Below are positions 8,572 through 17,974 of a stretch of DNA of 49,026 bases, piece after piece. The stretch is from positions 1-49,026 of the forward strand of contig CAUJDY010000036.1 of NCBI GenBank assembly GCA_963169805.1, in the 5' to 3' direction. Position 1 is the first letter of the stretch; the number at the start of each line of letters is the position of its first letter. Below the pieces are notes generated by a model. The model was not told where the DNA came from and did not search any database. It saw nothing but the letters and a program-made list of their open reading frames with translations. The stretch comes from Bdellovibrionota bacterium (lineage in GTDB: Bacteria; Bdellovibrionota; Bdellovibrionia; Bdellovibrionales; JAEYZS01). The position numbers were made by a program, and so were the translations under genes.

Positions 8572-9329
8572 AAAATATTCTCCCGTAATTCTTTATGGAG
8601 GTCTTTTTTATCTAAGACTGTGTGAAACCATATTTCCCATGTGATAAGAGCTTGATAAATTAACATCGAAAGTCCATCTCGCCTTTTAGGATGATCTTTC
8701 AAAAACCCATCGCCTGCGTAATTCACATCGTAGACCAATGAGTCTTTTGAAACTCCTCTGAGATCTATCCTTGCGTTTAGTGGAGCTGTATTAATAATGA
8801 TGTCTTCAGAAAGTATTCCTTGGGGCATAGCACGTATCATTATTTGCGTTCTTGGAAAATCTCTTTGAAAACTTTTAGCAAGCTCCAAGAATTTCGGAGT
8901 TCTCATAGCTATATCTACTTGAGGTGTGCCCATCTGACAAAGAGCATATAAGACAGAGCGAGCCGTGCTTCCAAACCCAATAATCAGCGCCTTCTCTGGG
9001 GCCTCCCCTAGGGATTCTTTAAAACCCATCCAATCTGTGTTGTAAAAGTGAAGTTTTCCCTCTTTATGAAAAATCATATTTGAAGCTTGTAAGAAACGCA
9101 CATCTCTAGATAAGAGTTCTTCACCTAGTAGAATCTCTTCTTTAAATGGATACGTGACATTACATCCAATCACGTCACTTTTAAAATAATCTTTTTTAAA
9201 TGCTCTTACGTCTTGAACACATTTTTTTTCATATTGAATGGGAACATCTAATTTTTTTGATAAATATCTAAAAATTGTAGGAGATAGGGAATGTTCAATA
9301 GGATTTCCAACCACACATGCTTTTTTCAT
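8568..9329 (-). CDS. aroE: shikimate dehydrogenase
   Basis: NADPH-dependent reduction of 3-dehydroshikimate. A TTG at 9344 is possible, but the ATG at 9329 has GGGAG 8 nt upstream and forms an ATGA overlap with the aroA stop, so it is chosen (253 residues, slightly short). Motifs: substrate loop NPIEHSLSP (9-17), catalytic K63 in NVTYPFKEE, D99 in YNTDW, and dinucleotide loop GFGSTAR (118-124). Trp replaces the usual Gly in NTDG, and the loop is GFGST rather than GAGG, so this is a divergent but complete AroE. Confidence 0.93.
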   Translation of the reverse strand: MKKACVVGNPIEHSLSPTIFRYLSKKLDVPIQYEKKCVQDVRAFKKDYFKSDVIGCNVTYPFKEEILLGEELLSRDVRFLQASNMIFHKEGKLHFYNTDWMGFKESLGEAPEKALIIGFGSTARSVLYALCQMGTPQVDIAMRTPKFLELAKSFQRDFPRTQIMIRAMPQGILSEDIIINTAPLNARIDLRGVSKDSLVYDVNYAGDGFLKDHPKRRDGLSMLIYQALITWEIWFHTVLDKKDLHKELRENIL

Positions 9330-10594
9330 CTGAAGTTCTCCCAAAAATAGGAGTCTGATATAGCTGCGGTTTCAGCACCTCTGATTTCAATTTCTGCTTG
9401 TGCTGCAAAAGAGGCTATGGCTGCAGACATTGCAATTCGATGGTCACCAAATGCCTCCACAACTCCACCTCGAATGATTTGTTTCCCAGGAATTCTCAGA
9501 GTATCCGCTTCCACGGTCATTTTTAAACCTAAAGCTTCAAACATTTTCTGAGTTGTAAGAATACGATCTGTTTCTTTGAATCTGAGTTCTTTTGCATTGT
9601 GTATCACACTCTCTGAGCGAGCTTGAGTGGCCAGAATAGCAAGTACTGGAATCTCATCAATGAGCGACGGTAATTGCTCCTCCAGAATTTCAAACCCATC
9701 AAAATCTTGAGGGTGTACAACAAGAGTCCCTACAAGCTCGGGAAATTGTTGCTGAATGGTCTTATCTATACGAATTCCTAAATTTTGTAGTGTATGAATT
9801 GCCCCAAGCCTTGTTGGATTCAAGCAAAGAGAGTGAAGCTCCACACTTTGACCTGAAATTAAACTCGCAACAATCCAAAAAGCAGCAGCTGAAGGATCAC
9901 TCGGGATTTTATATTCTGCTGATTTCAATTTTGGCTGTGGATAAAGTTGAATGGTTTGATCTAATATTTCAGTTGGAACTCCAAAGAGTGGAAAGAGCCT
10001 TTCTGTATGGTCTCGCGTTTTGTATTTTAAACTGAGCCTTAGTGGCTCTTGCATATAAAACGATGCAAACATAAGCGCTGATTTTACCTGAGCCGATGGA
10101 CTTTCTAAATAAAACTCTCCACCCGATAATGAGGATGGAACTATTGTGATTGGCGCTTTATATTCTATCAATTCAATATTTGCGCCAAAATTTCGCAGCG
10201 GCTCAGCAACACGATCCATTGGACGGCTCATGAGCGATACATCACCCGTCAATCGAGATATAAATTTTTGACCGCTTAAGACACCTGCCATTAAACGCAT
10301 AAGCGTTCCTGCATTTTCACAGTCAAGCTCTACGGCTCCATTTGATTTTGGGTCAAAATACAATCCTTTTCCAATAACTTGAACAGAACTCTCAATTGGA
10401 TCTACGCCTTCAATATGGACTCCTAGTTTTTTTAAAACTTTTTGAGTTGCTCGAACATCCATACCACCAGAGATATTTTGAAACGAAGACGCTCCTTCTG
10501 CAAGAGCTGCTAGAATAAGACATCGATGAGAAATAGATTTATCCCCAGGCAGCTGGATATCTTTTGGAATTTTGTTTTGAGATAATAATCTCAT
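9326..10594 (-). CDS. aroA: 3-phosphoshikimate 1-carboxyvinyltransferase (EPSP synthase)
   Basis: Transfers enolpyruvate from PEP to shikimate-3-phosphate, sixth step of the pathway. The 422-residue product has LPGDKSISHR with K19, ENAGTLMR (93-100), SPSAQVKSA, TRDHTERL, the catalytic acidic pair D313-E314 (LIDEIP), KELRFKETDR (335-344) and FGDHRIAMS near the end. The PEP-pocket motif reads NAGT, with Gly as in ordinary glyphosate-sensitive enzymes rather than the Ala of class II. ATGA overlaps join it to the DAHP synthase gene upstream and aroE downstream. Confidence 0.96.
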   Translation of the reverse strand: MRLLSQNKIPKDIQLPGDKSISHRCLILAALAEGASSFQNISGGMDVRATQKVLKKLGVHIEGVDPIESSVQVIGKGLYFDPKSNGAVELDCENAGTLMRLMAGVLSGQKFISRLTGDVSLMSRPMDRVAEPLRNFGANIELIEYKAPITIVPSSLSGGEFYLESPSAQVKSALMFASFYMQEPLRLSLKYKTRDHTERLFPLFGVPTEILDQTIQLYPQPKLKSAEYKIPSDPSAAAFWIVASLISGQSVELHSLCLNPTRLGAIHTLQNLGIRIDKTIQQQFPELVGTLVVHPQDFDGFEILEEQLPSLIDEIPVLAILATQARSESVIHNAKELRFKETDRILTTQKMFEALGLKMTVEADTLRIPGKQIIRGGVVEAFGDHRIAMSAAIASFAAQAEIEIRGAETAAISDSYFWENFR

Positions 10595-11601
10595 GGATAC
10601 GAGAGATCAAAAGTTCCGGCTATCTTTTTCACTTTTGAAATGACAGCCTCAAAACTTGAGTAGCTCAATGCTTGAGCTCCATCTGATAGAGCTTTATGAG
10701 GCTCATCATGCACCTCAATCATGAGTCCGTCAGCACCAGCGGCAATGGCTGCAAGACTCATAGGCTCAATCAAATCTCTTCTGCCCAGAGCATGACTTGG
10801 ATCTACAATGACTGGCAAATGACTGAGTTGCTTAACCAAAGGGACTGCTGAAAGATCCAATAAATTTCGTGTTTCAGAATCAAAAGAGCGAATTCCTCGT
10901 TCACAGAGAATGACATTAGGATTCCCCTGATTCAAAATATACTCGGCACTGAGTAACCACTCTTTTACAGTTGCAGATAAACCTCTTTTCAAAAGTACTG
11001 GTTTATTTATTTTTCCAACTTCTTTTAAAAGACTGAAGTTTTGCATATTACGAGTTCCAATTTGCAAGATATCTGCCACTTCACATGTTTCTTGAGCTTC
11101 TCGTGCATCCATCAGTTCTGTAATCACTGGCATCTGAACATCTTTTTTGACTCGGTTGAGAATGCGCAGCCCCTCTTGTCCAAGCCCTTGAAATGAATAA
11201 GGTGATGTTCTTGGTTTAAAGGCTCCTCCACGCAATATGTGAGCACCGGCTTTTTTAACTGCCCGTGCGATTGCAAGAGCTTGTTCTTCAGACTCAATTG
11301 AACAAGGGCCTGCTATCATCAGAATTTGGGACGGTCCAAATTGATAAGGACCAACTTGAATTTTTGTTTTTTCAGATTTTATCTTGGATGATGTTAATGG
11401 ATATTCCTGTCTGCTTATAATAACTTTTGCAACACCATCCATATTTGCAAAATCAAAGGGAACTTCTTTATCTTCGGTAAAGAAGATCGCTTCCGTTTGA
11501 TCTACAGATTGTACAGACGGTTCGTAGCCTAGTTTTTTGATTTCACCAAATATGAAACTTTTCTGCTCGTCCGAAAGATTTTTCTTAAGTAGAAGTATCA
11601 T
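10591..11601 (-). CDS. aroF: 3-deoxy-7-phosphoheptulonate (DAHP) synthase, type I-beta
   Basis: First and usually feedback-controlled step of the shikimate pathway: condenses PEP with erythrose 4-phosphate. Residues 1 to about 70 look like the small ferredoxin-like regulatory domain of the Thermotoga-type enzymes; the TIM barrel follows with IAGPCSIES (metal ligand C100), GGAFKPRTSPYSFQG, QIGTRNMQN, LLKRG, CERGIR and VDPSHALGRR. The N-terminal domain and 336-residue length mark the I-beta class related to KDO8P synthase, not the E. coli AroFGH class. The ATG lies one base after the polyprenyl synthase stop, and the stop overlaps aroA as ATGA. Confidence 0.95.
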   Translation of the reverse strand: MILLLKKNLSDEQKSFIFGEIKKLGYEPSVQSVDQTEAIFFTEDKEVPFDFANMDGVAKVIISRQEYPLTSSKIKSEKTKIQVGPYQFGPSQILMIAGPCSIESEEQALAIARAVKKAGAHILRGGAFKPRTSPYSFQGLGQEGLRILNRVKKDVQMPVITELMDAREAQETCEVADILQIGTRNMQNFSLLKEVGKINKPVLLKRGLSATVKEWLLSAEYILNQGNPNVILCERGIRSFDSETRNLLDLSAVPLVKQLSHLPVIVDPSHALGRRDLIEPMSLAAIAAGADGLMIEVHDEPHKALSDGAQALSYSSFEAVISKVKKIAGTFDLSYP

Positions 11602-11602
11602 A

Positions 11603-12574
11603 TTAATTCTGCCTCATGGTCATATAATCAACAAGACCCTCAAGTGATGTGAAGCTTTGCAAAGAGGGTCCGTCCTTAGGCTGAGCAATTTGTTTAATTT
11701 GAGAAAGATTCTCTTTTGCGGCCATAAGAAATTGCGTAGCGTGCTGGCGAACGTTTTCAACGGAGGTAAACAAATCATCCTCTGTCCAAGGCCAAACTTG
11801 CGTATCCGATTTACCCAGGATATCCGAAACAGGCTTTTGTAGCTGAGGTTTTCTTGCTAGAAGATCAGACATAACATAGTTAACTAAGCCTTCTTTGATG
11901 TCTTTTGCGTAGTCTTTTTCACCCATGGATTGGAAATCAATCACATCATCCATCATTTGAAATGCAATTCCCAGATTTTCACCAAAGGCAGCTGCATGTT
12001 TCATAAGTTCAGATCGAGACTCCTCATAAGAGGAAACTCTTGCTGCTACTTTACAACACCAGCTCATGAGGCTAGCTGTTTTTCTTTTAGAAACTTCGAT
12101 GAGTTTATCTGAAGTGGTATTGATTTGACCACGCAAGTCCATCTGAAGCCATTCCCCATTTACAAGGTCTTCAACAACAAGAGAAAGATCATGAATAATT
12201 TCAACATCACCTTGCTCAGAGAGCTCAACCATGACACGTGCTAAGAGTAAGTCTCCAGCCAAAACTGCTTTTTTATTGGAAGATTCAGCATTGATTGTTT
12301 TATAGTGCCTTCTCATCACAGCGCTATCCACCACATCATCATGAGCTAAAGAAGCAGAGTGGGTAAATTCGGCCGCTCTTGCAAATGGGTACATACGTTC
12401 TGCAGAGACGCCAAGGGCTTGACCCATTAAAAAACACAGTGCGGGCCTGAGCCTTTTCCCACCAACTAAAACAGTACGGTTTAGTAAATGGGGAATTTCT
12501 GGTATGGAGTGGTTTGTTCGTAGAACCAGATCTAGTGAATGTATGGAGTGTTGTATAGGTGCTAAAAAATCCAA
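11603..12574 (-). CDS. long-chain polyprenyl diphosphate synthase (IspB/HepT-like)
   Basis: All-trans isoprenyl diphosphate synthase that probably makes the menaquinone side chain. The 323-residue product has GGKRLRP (38-44), the first Asp-rich motif D79-D80-V-V-D83 (LAHDDVVD) with RRH behind it, and the second D209-D210-V-I-D213 (FQMMDDVIDF). The usual GKDxxEGK block is degenerate (AKDIKEGL). The start is TTG (12572-12574), supported by GAGG six bases upstream; no ATG nearby gives the conserved N-terminus. It is the first gene of the aro operon. Chain length cannot be read with confidence. Confidence 0.9.
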   Translation of the reverse strand: MDFLAPIQHSIHSLDLVLRTNHSIPEIPHLLNRTVLVGGKRLRPALCFLMGQALGVSAERMYPFARAAEFTHSASLAHDDVVDSAVMRRHYKTINAESSNKKAVLAGDLLLARVMVELSEQGDVEIIHDLSLVVEDLVNGEWLQMDLRGQINTTSDKLIEVSKRKTASLMSWCCKVAARVSSYEESRSELMKHAAAFGENLGIAFQMMDDVIDFQSMGEKDYAKDIKEGLVNYVMSDLLARKPQLQKPVSDILGKSDTQVWPWTEDDLFTSVENVRQHATQFLMAAKENLSQIKQIAQPKDGPSLQSFTSLEGLVDYMTMRQN

Positions 12575-12684
12575 TTTCTACCTCAAAAAAACAAGTGCCC
12601 AATGTACATAAAACTCTTGCGATATACAAAGCGAATATTTGACCATGAAGGAGTTCATCTCACTCTATATAACGCGCAGAGCTA

Positions 12685-12713
12685 ATTATACACTAATTCT
12701 TTCCAAAGTTTAA
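12685..12713 (-). promoter_or_regulatory. candidate sigma-70 promoter of the polyprenyl synthase-aro operon
   Basis: On the minus strand a perfect TATAAT (12685-12690) follows TTAAAC (12708-12713) at 17-bp spacing. The -35 box is weak. It lies about 110 bp before the TTG start of the first operon gene, within the 249-bp divergent gap to sdhC. No equally good promoter was found for sdhC. Confidence 0.5.
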
Positions 12714-12823
12714 GAAAATTTAAACTCAAGGCCTGATATTCTTATAGAAACTTGATCTGATTGTAAAACCATGTCATTTTGTGTAACTGATAGCGAATTG
12801 ATAAACAAGACGGAGATTCACCT

Positions 12824-13522
12824 ATGTTGTCGCGAATTCTGTGCTCTTCTGTATTCCAAAAAGTCATTATGGCAGTAACAGGGCTTTCACTTATTATCTT
12901 TGTGATTACCCACCTTTCAGGAAATATTACACTTTATTTTCCAGATGGGACCCCGTTCAATAAGTATGCTGATTTTCTAGCCTCACTTGGATGGCTGCTT
13001 TATGCAGCTGAAATCGGCCTAGTGGCAACATTTTTACTTCATATTGCAACAGCTATACAGCTGAAAATGAGTAACTCAAAAGCAAGGCCTGTAGGCTACA
13101 AGGTTTATCAATCTAAAGGTGGACCAAGTAAGGCAAACCTCTCCTCTCGCTTTATGATTGTATCTGGAATAGCTCTACTTGGTTTTTTAGTACTTCATAT
13201 CTGGCAATTTAAATATGGACCTGGAATTGAGCAGGGATATGTTGTTGATATTGACGGAAAACAAGTACGTGACCTTCACAGGTTAGTAATCGAGACATTT
13301 CAAAATCCACTTTATGTCGCAATCTATGTTATCAGCATGGTACTGCTGGGTTTTCACCTTCGACATGGATTTTGGAGCGCATTTCAATCACTGGGAATGA
13401 GAAACCCCGCTCTCCACTCAGCTCTTTATAAACTTGCATTCGTATTGGCTGTCTTAATTTCCCTTGGATTTCTAGGAATCCCTGTTTGGATTTACCTTAA
13501 CTCAACAGGAGTTGCATCATGA
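12824..13522 (+). CDS. sdhC: succinate dehydrogenase / fumarate reductase cytochrome b subunit
   Basis: Membrane anchor and diheme subunit that passes electrons between the SdhAB head and menaquinone. The 232-residue product has five membrane segments and is the single-subunit b558 type found in Wolinella and Bacteroidetes, which fits the absence of an sdhD gene. Histidines at 30 (VITHLSGN), 73, 125 (VLHIWQ) and 178 ([10 protein letters not shown]) are well placed as heme ligands. GGAG lies 9-10 bases before the ATG. The stop overlaps the sdhA start as ATGA. Confidence 0.93.
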   Translation: MLSRILCSSVFQKVIMAVTGLSLIIFVITHLSGNITLYFPDGTPFNKYADFLASLGWLLYAAEIGLVATFLLHIATAIQLKMSNSKARPVGYKVYQSKGGPSKANLSSRFMIVSGIALLGFLVLHIWQFKYGPGIEQGYVVDIDGKQVRDLHRLVIETFQNPLYVAIYVISMVLLGFHLRHGFWSAFQSLGMRNPALHSALYKLAFVLAVLISLGFLGIPVWIYLNSTGVAS

Positions 13523-15444
13523 GTACATTGAATTCAAAAGTTCCATCTGGTGACCTTAAAAATAAGTGGGATTCACATAAAGCAAATTTAAAACTCGTAA
13601 ATCCAAATAATAAACGCAAACACACAGTTATTGTTGTTGGAACAGGACTGGCCGGAGCCTCTGCCGCTGCATCACTAGCTGAACTAGGCTACAATGTTTT
13701 GAATTTTTGCGTACAAGATTCAGCTCGCAGAGCTCACAGTATTGCTGCTCAAGGCGGTATCAATGCATCCAAAAACTATCCAAATGATGGAGACAGTGTT
13801 TGGAGACTCTTTTACGATACCATTAAAGGCGGAGATTTTCGTGCACGTGAAGCAAATGTCTATCGACTTGCACAAGTGAGTGCAAACATTATTGATCAAT
13901 GTGTGGCTCAAGGTGTTCCGTTTGCACGCGAATATGGGGGAGCCCTAGCTAATAGATCATTTGGAGGAGCACAACTTTCTAGAACCTTCTATGCTCGAGG
14001 CCAAACAGGTCAGCAACTTTTATTAGGAGCTTATCAAGCACTCATGAAGAATACGAGCACGGGCAAAGTAAAAATGTTCTCTCGAAGGGAAATGTTAGAT
14101 CTTGTATTAGTAGATGGAAAAGCACGAGGAATTATTGCGCGTAACCTTGTGACGGGACAACTTGAGAAATATGCTGCCGATGCAGTCTGTATTGCAACTG
14201 GTGGATATGGGAGAGTTTACTTTCTTTCTACAAATGCATTTAACTCAAATGCAACTGCAGCATGGAGATGCTACAAACGCGGAGCTTATTTTGCTAACCC
14301 TTGTTATGTCCAAATTCACCCAACATGCATCCCCGTTTCTGGTCACTACCAATCTAAGCTCACTTTAATGTCTGAATCTCTTAGAAATGATGGACGAGTT
14401 TGGGTGCCTAAAAGAAAAGAAGATACAAAGAAAGACCCTAATACAATCGCAGAGAGTGAGCGTTATTATTATCTTGAAGAACGCTACCCATCTTTTGGTA
14501 ACTTAGTTCCAAGAGATGTGGCATCTCGCAATGCCAAAGATGTTTGTGACCAAGGTTTGGGAGTGGGAGCCTCTGGTCAGGCAGTATACTTAGATTTTAG
14601 AGATGCAATCCGAAGAGATTCCGAAAAAGTGATTCGCGAAAAATACGGGAATCTTTTTGATATGTACAAGCAGATCACAGGTGAAGATCCTTATAAAGTA
14701 CCAATGAAGATCTACCCAGCAGTTCACTATACTATGGGAGGTCTTTGGGTTGATTACAACTTGATGACAACTATCCCTGGTCTGTATGCACTCGGAGAGT
14801 CGAACTTTTCTGACCATGGAGCAAATCGCCTTGGAGCATCGGCGCTTATGCAAGGCCTTGCAGATGGATACTTTGTTATTCCATACACAATCGGCGACTA
14901 TATAGCCTCAGAAAAATTTAAACCTGTCACAACTGATTCGCCGGAATTTTTTGAAGCAGAAAAAAATGTAAGAGCAAATATCAACAAGCTCATGGATGTT
15001 GGAAGTCGCGGCAAAAAAACAGTTATAGAGTTCTACAAAGAACTGGGCCAACTCACTTGGGACAAAGTCGGTATGTCTCGAAATGCCGAGGGACTTAAGT
15101 TTGCTATCAACCGCTATCAAGAGTTACGTGAAGATTTTTGGTCCAACTTAAAACTGACAGGAACAAGCGAAGAATATAACAAGTATTTAGAACTGGCAGG
15201 ACGTGTTGCTGACTTCTTAGAGCTAGGTGAATTAATGGCAAGAGACGCACTTCACAGAGAAGAATCTTGCGGCGGGCACTTCCGCGAAGAGAGCCAAACA
15301 GCTGAAGGAGAAGCAAAGCGAAATGATAAAGATTTTTGTTATGTTGCTGCTTGGGAATACAAGGGCGCAAATCAAGAGCCGTCTTTGCATAAAGAAGATC
15401 TGTCGTTTGAAAATGTGAAACTCTCAGAGAGAAGTTATAAATAA
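13519..15444 (+). CDS. sdhA: succinate dehydrogenase / fumarate reductase flavoprotein subunit
   Basis: FAD-bearing catalytic subunit of complex II. The 641-residue product has the dinucleotide loop [11 protein letters not shown] (40-50), the covalent-FAD histidine H73 in [18 protein letters not shown] in the substrate region, and the C-terminal FAD block [10 protein letters not shown]. The sequence style ([17 protein letters not shown]) is that of the menaquinone-linked SdhA of Bacteroidetes and delta/epsilon groups. The ATG overlaps the sdhC stop by four bases. Direction of the reaction in vivo cannot be told from sequence. Confidence 0.96.
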   Translation: MSTLNSKVPSGDLKNKWDSHKANLKLVNPNNKRKHTVIVVGTGLAGASAAASLAELGYNVLNFCVQDSARRAHSIAAQGGINASKNYPNDGDSVWRLFYDTIKGGDFRAREANVYRLAQVSANIIDQCVAQGVPFAREYGGALANRSFGGAQLSRTFYARGQTGQQLLLGAYQALMKNTSTGKVKMFSRREMLDLVLVDGKARGIIARNLVTGQLEKYAADAVCIATGGYGRVYFLSTNAFNSNATAAWRCYKRGAYFANPCYVQIHPTCIPVSGHYQSKLTLMSESLRNDGRVWVPKRKEDTKKDPNTIAESERYYYLEERYPSFGNLVPRDVASRNAKDVCDQGLGVGASGQAVYLDFRDAIRRDSEKVIREKYGNLFDMYKQITGEDPYKVPMKIYPAVHYTMGGLWVDYNLMTTIPGLYALGESNFSDHGANRLGASALMQGLADGYFVIPYTIGDYIASEKFKPVTTDSPEFFEAEKNVRANINKLMDVGSRGKKTVIEFYKELGQLTWDKVGMSRNAEGLKFAINRYQELREDFWSNLKLTGTSEEYNKYLELAGRVADFLELGELMARDALHREESCGGHFREESQTAEGEAKRNDKDFCYVAAWEYKGANQEPSLHKEDLSFENVKLSERSYK

Positions 15445-15504
15445 CTGGAGACACGATACGAATCGCATCACCTGTAACTAATGAAGCATGAATAAGGAGA
15501 ATTT

Positions 15505-16281
15505 ATGAATTTAACTCTACAAGTATGGCGCCAAGAGAATGCAACAAAAGAAGGACGTTTTGTAACTTACAAAGCAGATGATATTTCTCCTGACATGTCG
15601 TTTTTGGAAATGCTTGATCTCGTTAATGAACGACTCATTAAGGCTGGCGAAAGACCGATTGAATTTGAAAGTGATTGCCGAGAAGGAATTTGCGGATCCT
15701 GTGGATGTGTTATTAATGGACAAGCTCACGGACCTCTCCGTGGAGTGACAACATGTCAGCTTCATATGCGATCATTCAAAGATGGAGATACCATAGTTAT
15801 AGAGCCGTTTCGTGCGAAGGCATTTCCTATTATAAAAGATCTTGTTGTGGACAGAGGTTCATTTGATCGTATTATCCAATCTGGAGGATACGTAACAGTC
15901 AAGACTGGCCCTCAACCTGATGGAAATGCAACTCCTATTGGAAAAGACGTTGCAGATAAAGCGATGGATGCAGCTGCATGTATCGGTTGCGGCGCTTGTG
16001 TTGCTGCCTGCCCAAATGCATCTGCTGCACTCTTTACATCTGCCAAAGTTGCTCATATGTCTTACCTCCCTCAAGGCCAGGTAGAAGCTCATAAGCGCGT
16101 TGTGAATATGATTGCACGACATGATGCTGAAGGATTTGGAAATTGCACAAACATCGGGGAGTGCCACGCTGCTTGTCCGAAAGAAATTTCCATCCAACAC
16201 ATTGCTATCATGAAGAAAGAGTATATTTGCGCAGCAGCCAACTACGAACCAGAAATTCAAAGATCCGAGGGAGCGATTTAG
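15505..16281 (+). CDS. sdhB: succinate dehydrogenase / fumarate reductase iron-sulfur subunit
   Basis: Electron-transfer subunit of complex II with three iron-sulfur clusters. The 258-residue product carries the [2Fe-2S] ligands C58, C63, C66 and C84 ([12 protein letters not shown] ... TTCQLHM), then C159-x2-C162-x2-C165-x3-C169 ([12 protein letters not shown]), then C214, C220 and C224 ([13 protein letters not shown]), which share out between the [4Fe-4S] and [3Fe-4S] clusters. AAGGAG precedes the ATG. It follows sdhA after 60 bp and ends the operon, 10 bp before the inverted-repeat element. Confidence 0.96.
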   Translation: MNLTLQVWRQENATKEGRFVTYKADDISPDMSFLEMLDLVNERLIKAGERPIEFESDCREGICGSCGCVINGQAHGPLRGVTTCQLHMRSFKDGDTIVIEPFRAKAFPIIKDLVVDRGSFDRIIQSGGYVTVKTGPQPDGNATPIGKDVADKAMDAAACIGCGACVAACPNASAALFTSAKVAHMSYLPQGQVEAHKRVVNMIARHDAEGFGNCTNIGECHAACPKEISIQHIAIMKKEYICAAANYEPEIQRSEGAI

Positions 16282-16291
16282 TTTAATCTGC

Positions 16292-16551
16292 TAGATTTTT
16301 TAATTTCTTTTTAAGAAAATTGTCTCTTAAATCTCAAACAGTCCTCGCAGAGATGAATTTCTTATTCATTATTATGAAAAGTATGCTTGCGAGGGCAGCT
16401 CAACCACATATGTGGTTGAGCGCATGGATGGCCCAAGCATATGGTCACCACGATGGTGACTGCATCTTTTCTATAATAAAAAATAAGAAATTCAGTCTGC
16501 TGCGGAAATCGTTTGAGAGACAATTTTCTTAAAAAGAAATTAAAAAATCTA
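16292..16551. mobile_element. 260-bp element with perfect 36-bp terminal inverted repeats, MITE-like
   Basis: Bases 16292-16327 and 16516-16551 are exact reverse complements over 36 bp (outer end TAGATTTTTT). Pairing continues inward with interruptions: CAAAC 16335-16339 with 16511-16515, and GAATTTCTTATT 16355-16366 with 16482-16493. The centre has two hairpins. One is closed by TATGCTTG (16382-16389) and CAAGCATA (16434-16441) and holds a perfect 24-bp palindrome (16398-16421). The other is GTCACCA-CGA-TGGTGAC (16444-16460). It fills the gap between convergent sdhB and the transporter gene, and its outer TA overlaps the transporter stop codon. No transposase is present. A non-autonomous TA-inserting element, a structured RNA or a large bidirectional terminator all fit. 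Confidence 0.8.
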
Positions 16552-17223
16552 TAAATTCTTGGGCTCTTTGAGACCTAAATATCTATCAATCCCATAATGA
16601 GCTAGATAGATGATTGGCGTAATTCCAATTGCGATTAAAACCTTGTAGGTATAATTCGTTACGGAAACTTGCAGAAACTGCTCCGTCGTCCATGTCCCCG
16701 GCAGCCAAAACGCTATGCCCAAAACAATAAATGTATCAATTAACTGAGAAATAACTGTTGAGCCCGTTGCACGCAACCAAAGCAAAGCACCTTTTGTTTT
16801 TGATTTAAAAAATAAGAAAATCATAACGTCGAGCAACTGACTCACCAAAAATGCAGTTACACTACCTACAATGATCCATAGTGATTGCCCAAAAACCTGA
16901 TTAAATAACTCTCCTGATACAGGAGAAAAAGGTGCGGCAGGAATCTGCATCGAAATAAATAGCAGAGCGAAGGCATATAAAATTAATCCCACAGTTAAAA
17001 AAGTAAGTCTTTTAACACCTGGTTTTCCATAGTACTCATTTAAAAGGTCAGTCGTAATAAATACGATTGGCCACGGTATTACTCCCATGGTCATAGTAAA
17101 GGGCCCAACTTGAATAAGTTTAACCCCAATGATCTCTGCCATTAGTGCATTTGTAATAAATAGCCCTGCTAGAATAAGGTATACAATACCTCTTCGATTA
17201 AAAAGATCATTTGCTATTTGCAT
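16549..17223 (-). CDS. yhhQ: queuosine precursor transporter (YhhQ/DUF165 family)
   Basis: Inner-membrane protein of 224 residues with about six segments, of the family that imports queuosine precursors. Family features are the N-terminal ALMAEIIGVKLIQVG, PWPIVFITTDLLNEYYG, VSQLLDVMIF with a conserved Asp, and RATGSTVISQLIDTF. It overlaps the upstream secreted-protein gene by 17 bases, so the two are co-transcribed. Its TAG stop (16549-16551) is formed by the outer edge of the inverted-repeat element, so the element may have set the present C-terminus (inference). Confidence 0.9.
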   Translation of the reverse strand: MQIANDLFNRRGIVYLILAGLFITNALMAEIIGVKLIQVGPFTMTMGVIPWPIVFITTDLLNEYYGKPGVKRLTFLTVGLILYAFALLFISMQIPAAPFSPVSGELFNQVFGQSLWIIVGSVTAFLVSQLLDVMIFLFFKSKTKGALLWLRATGSTVISQLIDTFIVLGIAFWLPGTWTTEQFLQVSVTNYTYKVLIAIGITPIIYLAHYGIDRYLGLKEPKNL

Positions 17224-17824
17224 AGTCCGTCAAATCCTTTTGAAATCTCTGATAATTTCTGAGTGCGTACTTGAGAGTTTCTTGGCCCTCTCTCAACTCC
17301 GTAGGAACAAGAGCTTTTATAGGCTCCGAGCTGCCGAAAATATCTCCCACCACTTGTCTGGCTCTATTTTGTGTATTCACAACAACATCATTCTCACCAT
17401 GATAAATCTGATCTAAGGAAACTAAAATTTGGTTTAGTATTCCATAGTAACGATATCTCATAGAGACAAGATTTGGATCGTTATCCGCAGACAAAAATTG
17501 AACATTCAGCTCAGCTGCAGTCAAAAAATCATAAGTCGATATCTGAGAGAAATCCAATGCGGCTGTACTTTCTAAGCGCTGACCAGATAACGGTTGATCA
17601 GTTTGAATTTTAAAAACAGAATTGTTTAACTGATTGTTTCTAATCTTGATTTGCTCTAGCAACTCAAAAGTACATATTTGAAAAGAGAGATCACTTGATA
17701 AATCATCGCACTCTGTCTTCTGCTGACTTGATTGAACCATTTTGTTTGGCTCAACAAACTCCAACTGAGCCCAAGAATTGGCACTATAGAATCCCGTCAA
17801 AGCGATGAAAAATAAATATCTCAT
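17207..17824 (-). CDS. secreted protein of unknown function
   Basis: Not recognised. The frame is open from a TTG at 17854, but the ATG at 17824 gives a clean Sec signal peptide (MRYLFFIALTGFYSANSWA, then QLEF) and is preferred. The mature protein of about 186 residues is polar, with two cysteines near its N-terminus (TECDD, FQICTF) and a mostly helical look. It overlaps the transporter gene by 17 bases. That gives no evident functional link to queuosine. Confidence 0.7.
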   Translation of the reverse strand: MRYLFFIALTGFYSANSWAQLEFVEPNKMVQSSQQKTECDDLSSDLSFQICTFELLEQIKIRNNQLNNSVFKIQTDQPLSGQRLESTAALDFSQISTYDFLTAAELNVQFLSADNDPNLVSMRYRYYGILNQILVSLDQIYHGENDVVVNTQNRARQVVGDIFGSSEPIKALVPTELREGQETLKYALRNYQRFQKDLTDYANSK

Positions 17825-17974
17825 ACTCAATTGATCCCTTTTTTGAAGTTGCAATATATGCCATACACTAGAAAAAAACCTAGTCTTATTAAAACCTTAT
17901 ATAATTATTCCATATCCAGAACCAATACTTCACATAGCTAAAATCTGAGGGTATTGGGTTGTTATGGAGTCCGT

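Noticed and set aside
12339-12629. 96-codon frame overlapping the start of the polyprenyl synthase gene on the same strand
   Set aside because: Out of frame with a conserved N-terminus; the TTG start at 12574 with GAGG upstream explains translation here.
15859-16260. 133-codon antisense frame over sdhB
   Set aside because: Lies entirely opposite a well-conserved gene, with no ribosome-binding site or recognisable motif.
16320-16532. 70-codon open frame inside the inverted-repeat element
   Set aside because: Non-ATG start, no ribosome-binding site, and its codons follow the palindromes, so it is most likely a by-product of the repeat.
17893-17910. TATAAT before the GAF-protein gene as a promoter
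   Set aside because: No -35-like sequence at 16-18 bp; not reported as a promoter on this evidence.
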